Source: an uncultured Bacilli bacterium (GTDB lineage: Bacteria; Bacillota_I; Bacilli_A; RF39; UBA660). From it: a stretch of 34,098 nucleotides of DNA. The stretch covers positions 1-34,098 of the forward strand of contig CAKPNP010000010.1 of NCBI GenBank assembly GCA_934169415.1, written 5' to 3'. The translations under genes were made by a program, and so were the position numbers. Positions 33,646 to 34,098 of the stretch are shown here, in pieces (the stretch's first letter is position 1; each line of letters opens with the position of its first letter). The notes under the pieces are model-generated. The model searched no databases. It saw only the letters and a program-made list of their open reading frames with translations, and had not been told where the DNA came from.

Positions 33646-33679
33646 AAGCACTTAATCTATAAGACTGAGTGCTTTTTTT
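33646..33679 (+). terminator. Terminator of antisense RNA 1
   Basis: AAGCACT and AGTGCTT pair around 15 bases, followed by seven T. The same arm sequence can pair with the 5' end of the peptide mRNA. Confidence 0.8.
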
Positions 33680-33684
33680 ATAGT

Positions 33685-33771
33685 TTACCGTTTTACTAAA
33701 GTAAAAAGCAAGGCTATTAATAATAAGATAATAATGATTAAAGATGAGATTAAAAAATCTTTCTTACACAT
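33685..33771 (-). CDS. 28-residue hydrophobic peptide, candidate type I toxin, copy 1
   Basis: ATG to TAA codes for MCKKDF followed by a hydrophobic helix (LISSLIIIILLLIALLF) and a TLVKR end. A short charged N-terminus, one membrane helix and a basic tail are the plan of small type I toxins that insert into the membrane. A perfect AAGGAGG lies nine bases before the ATG (33781-33787). A promoter (TTGTTA, 17 bases, TATAAT) is 66 bases upstream of the ATG. The repeat copy keeps the sequence except for one synonymous change and Arg28 to Gln, so the peptide is under constraint or recently duplicated. No named family is claimed; toxicity is inferred. Confidence 0.75.
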   Translation of the reverse strand: MCKKDFLISSLIIIILLLIALLFTLVKR

Positions 33772-33779
33772 AATATCAA

Positions 33780-33805
33780 GCCTCCTTCCTTATTTAGTTG
33801 GAGGC
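33780..33805 (-). promoter_or_regulatory. Shine-Dalgarno-sequestering hairpin in the peptide mRNA leader
   Basis: GCCTCC (33800-33805 on the minus strand) pairs fully with GGAGGC (33780-33785), which contains most of the Shine-Dalgarno, with a 14-base loop. Closing of the ribosome site is a usual brake on type I toxin translation. Confidence 0.6.
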
Positions 33806-33836
33806 AAGCACTCAACAATTAAGTTTTCCTACAAGA

Positions 33837-33865
33837 ATTATACTATATAGATATTTTGATAACAA
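33837..33865 (-). promoter_or_regulatory. SigA promoter of the peptide mRNA, copy 1
   Basis: TTGTTA (33860-33865), 17 bases, TATAAT (33837-33842), minus strand. The start would be near 33830, giving an mRNA of about 240 bases to the terminator at 33590. Confidence 0.7.
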
Positions 33866-33889
33866 GCGAACAAATAAAATTTTTTAACT

Positions 33890-33918
33890 TTGACAAAGAA
33901 TAATAAATATGTTATGAT
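33890..33918 (+). promoter_or_regulatory. SigA promoter of antisense RNA 2
   Basis: TTGACA (33890-33895), 17 bases, TATGAT (33913-33918); identical to copy 1 apart from one base in the spacer and exactly 354 bases further on. Confidence 0.88.
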
Positions 33919-33924
33919 GAATAT

Positions 33925-34035
33925 GTCAAAGAGATTTGCATAAAATAAAAAAAGGGAATACTTAACTTTGCAGAGTTGAGTACTTACCTATATGATTGGT
34001 TAAGCACTTAATCTATAAGACTGAGTGCTTTTTTT
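33925..34035 (+). ncRNA. Candidate antisense antitoxin RNA, copy 2
   Basis: Same promoter, first hairpin and terminator (AAGCACT with AGTGCTT, T run; 34002-34035) as copy 1. The sequence differs at the first loop (TTTGCAGA versus CTTGCCAA) and in the link between hairpins (around 33984-34000). Confidence 0.7.
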
Positions 34036-34040
34036 ATAGT

Positions 34041-34098
34041 TTACTGTTTTACTAAAGTAAAAAGTAAGGCTATTAATAATAAGATAATAATGATTAAA
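34041..34098 (-). CDS. Hydrophobic peptide, candidate type I toxin, copy 2 (runs off right edge)
   Basis: The last 18 codons plus TAA of a second peptide gene: LIIIILLLIALLFTLVKQ. The remainder, with the start codon and ribosome site, is beyond the window. The matching DNA continues to the last base of the window, so the array may extend further. Confidence 0.7.
   Translation of the reverse strand, partial: LIIIILLLIALLFTLVKQ

Larger units (their letters stand above)
33571..33679 (+). ncRNA. Candidate antisense antitoxin RNA, copy 1
   Basis: A roughly 110-base RNA bounded by the promoter at 33536 and a terminator (AAGCACT with AGTGCTT and a T7 run, 33646-33679). It has two hairpins; the first is at 33599-33630. 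It is convergent with the peptide gene and complementary to the 3' untranslated part of the peptide mRNA for about 90 bases, without reaching the coding region (which ends at 33685). This is the topology of the BsrG/SR4 and TxpA/RatA type I systems of Bacillus. Confidence 0.72.
33536..34098. repeat. Tandem direct repeat of the toxin-antitoxin cassette, period 354 bp
   Basis: Copy 1 begins at 33536 and copy 2 at 33890. The promoter, RNA ends, terminator and peptide coding part are nearly identical; the variable parts are the first hairpin loop, the link and a few wobble positions. The second unit is cut by the window edge, so the copy number is unknown. Confidence 0.9.

Noticed and set aside
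1..34098. CRISPR arrays, insertion sequences, integrases and prophage genes
   Set aside because: No regularly spaced short repeats with unique spacers, no transposase or integrase motif seen; the 354-bp tandem repeat is far too long for CRISPR.

Overview
The window reads as chromosome from a very AT-rich, Gram-positive, spore-forming member of the Bacillota (Firmicutes). Codons and spacers are dominated by A and T. Ribosome binding sites are strong AGGAGG or AGGTGAT types, and promoters are SigA-like with frequent extended -10 elements. Cell-wall genes (ddl, a D,D-carboxypeptidase, an M23 hydrolase) and sporulation genes (spoIIIAH-like, gerE-like, gerM-like) are both present. TGA is a normal stop here (for example it ends the YigZ-family gene), so this is not a Mycoplasma-type code. 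A poorly cultured gut lineage of Bacilli or Erysipelotrichia is plausible, but that placement is inference.

Layout. Positions 1-15,704 are almost entirely minus-strand housekeeping operons: a truncated type IV pilin-like gene at the left edge, perR-rbr (peroxide response), mutS, an alpha/beta hydrolase with ddl, an orphan, a family 2 glycosyltransferase, ffh with an orphan, fmt with two membrane orphans and an M23 hydrolase, and rnhB-DHH-dac-MBL. At 15.8 kb a GreA-family gene points right. From 16.3 to 21.6 kb lies a more accessory segment: a frameshifted HTH gene, an exported thioredoxin-like plus rhodanese pair, a cadC-cadA metal-efflux operon with two operators, a dead zinc-ribbon gene and a Cys-rich orphan. 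A tRNA-Ala(UGC) follows. From 21.9 to 26.1 kb is an operon of a radical SAM/SPASM protein, uvrC and a multiply broken GtrII-type gene. YigZ, tsf and rpsB (with an unusual C-terminal extension) follow. Then comes a plus-strand sporulation block (spoIIIAH-like, gerE, gerM) facing an rRNA methyltransferase/HemW pair, and an HdeD-like membrane protein.

The right end (33.5-34.1 kb) is the most interesting part. It holds two tandem, nearly identical cassettes of about 354 bp. Each has a near-consensus SigA promoter driving a roughly 110-nt RNA to the right. Convergent with it is a tiny gene for a 28-residue hydrophobic peptide with a perfect AAGGAGG site. In the complete copy this site can be closed by a six-base-pair stem. 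The layout is that of a type I toxin-antitoxin system with 3'-overlapping antisense RNA. No ORF finder with a normal length cutoff would report it. The second copy runs off the window. The stretch beside the array holds a short relic of a short-chain dehydrogenase gene.

All functional calls come from reading motifs by eye; no database search was run.
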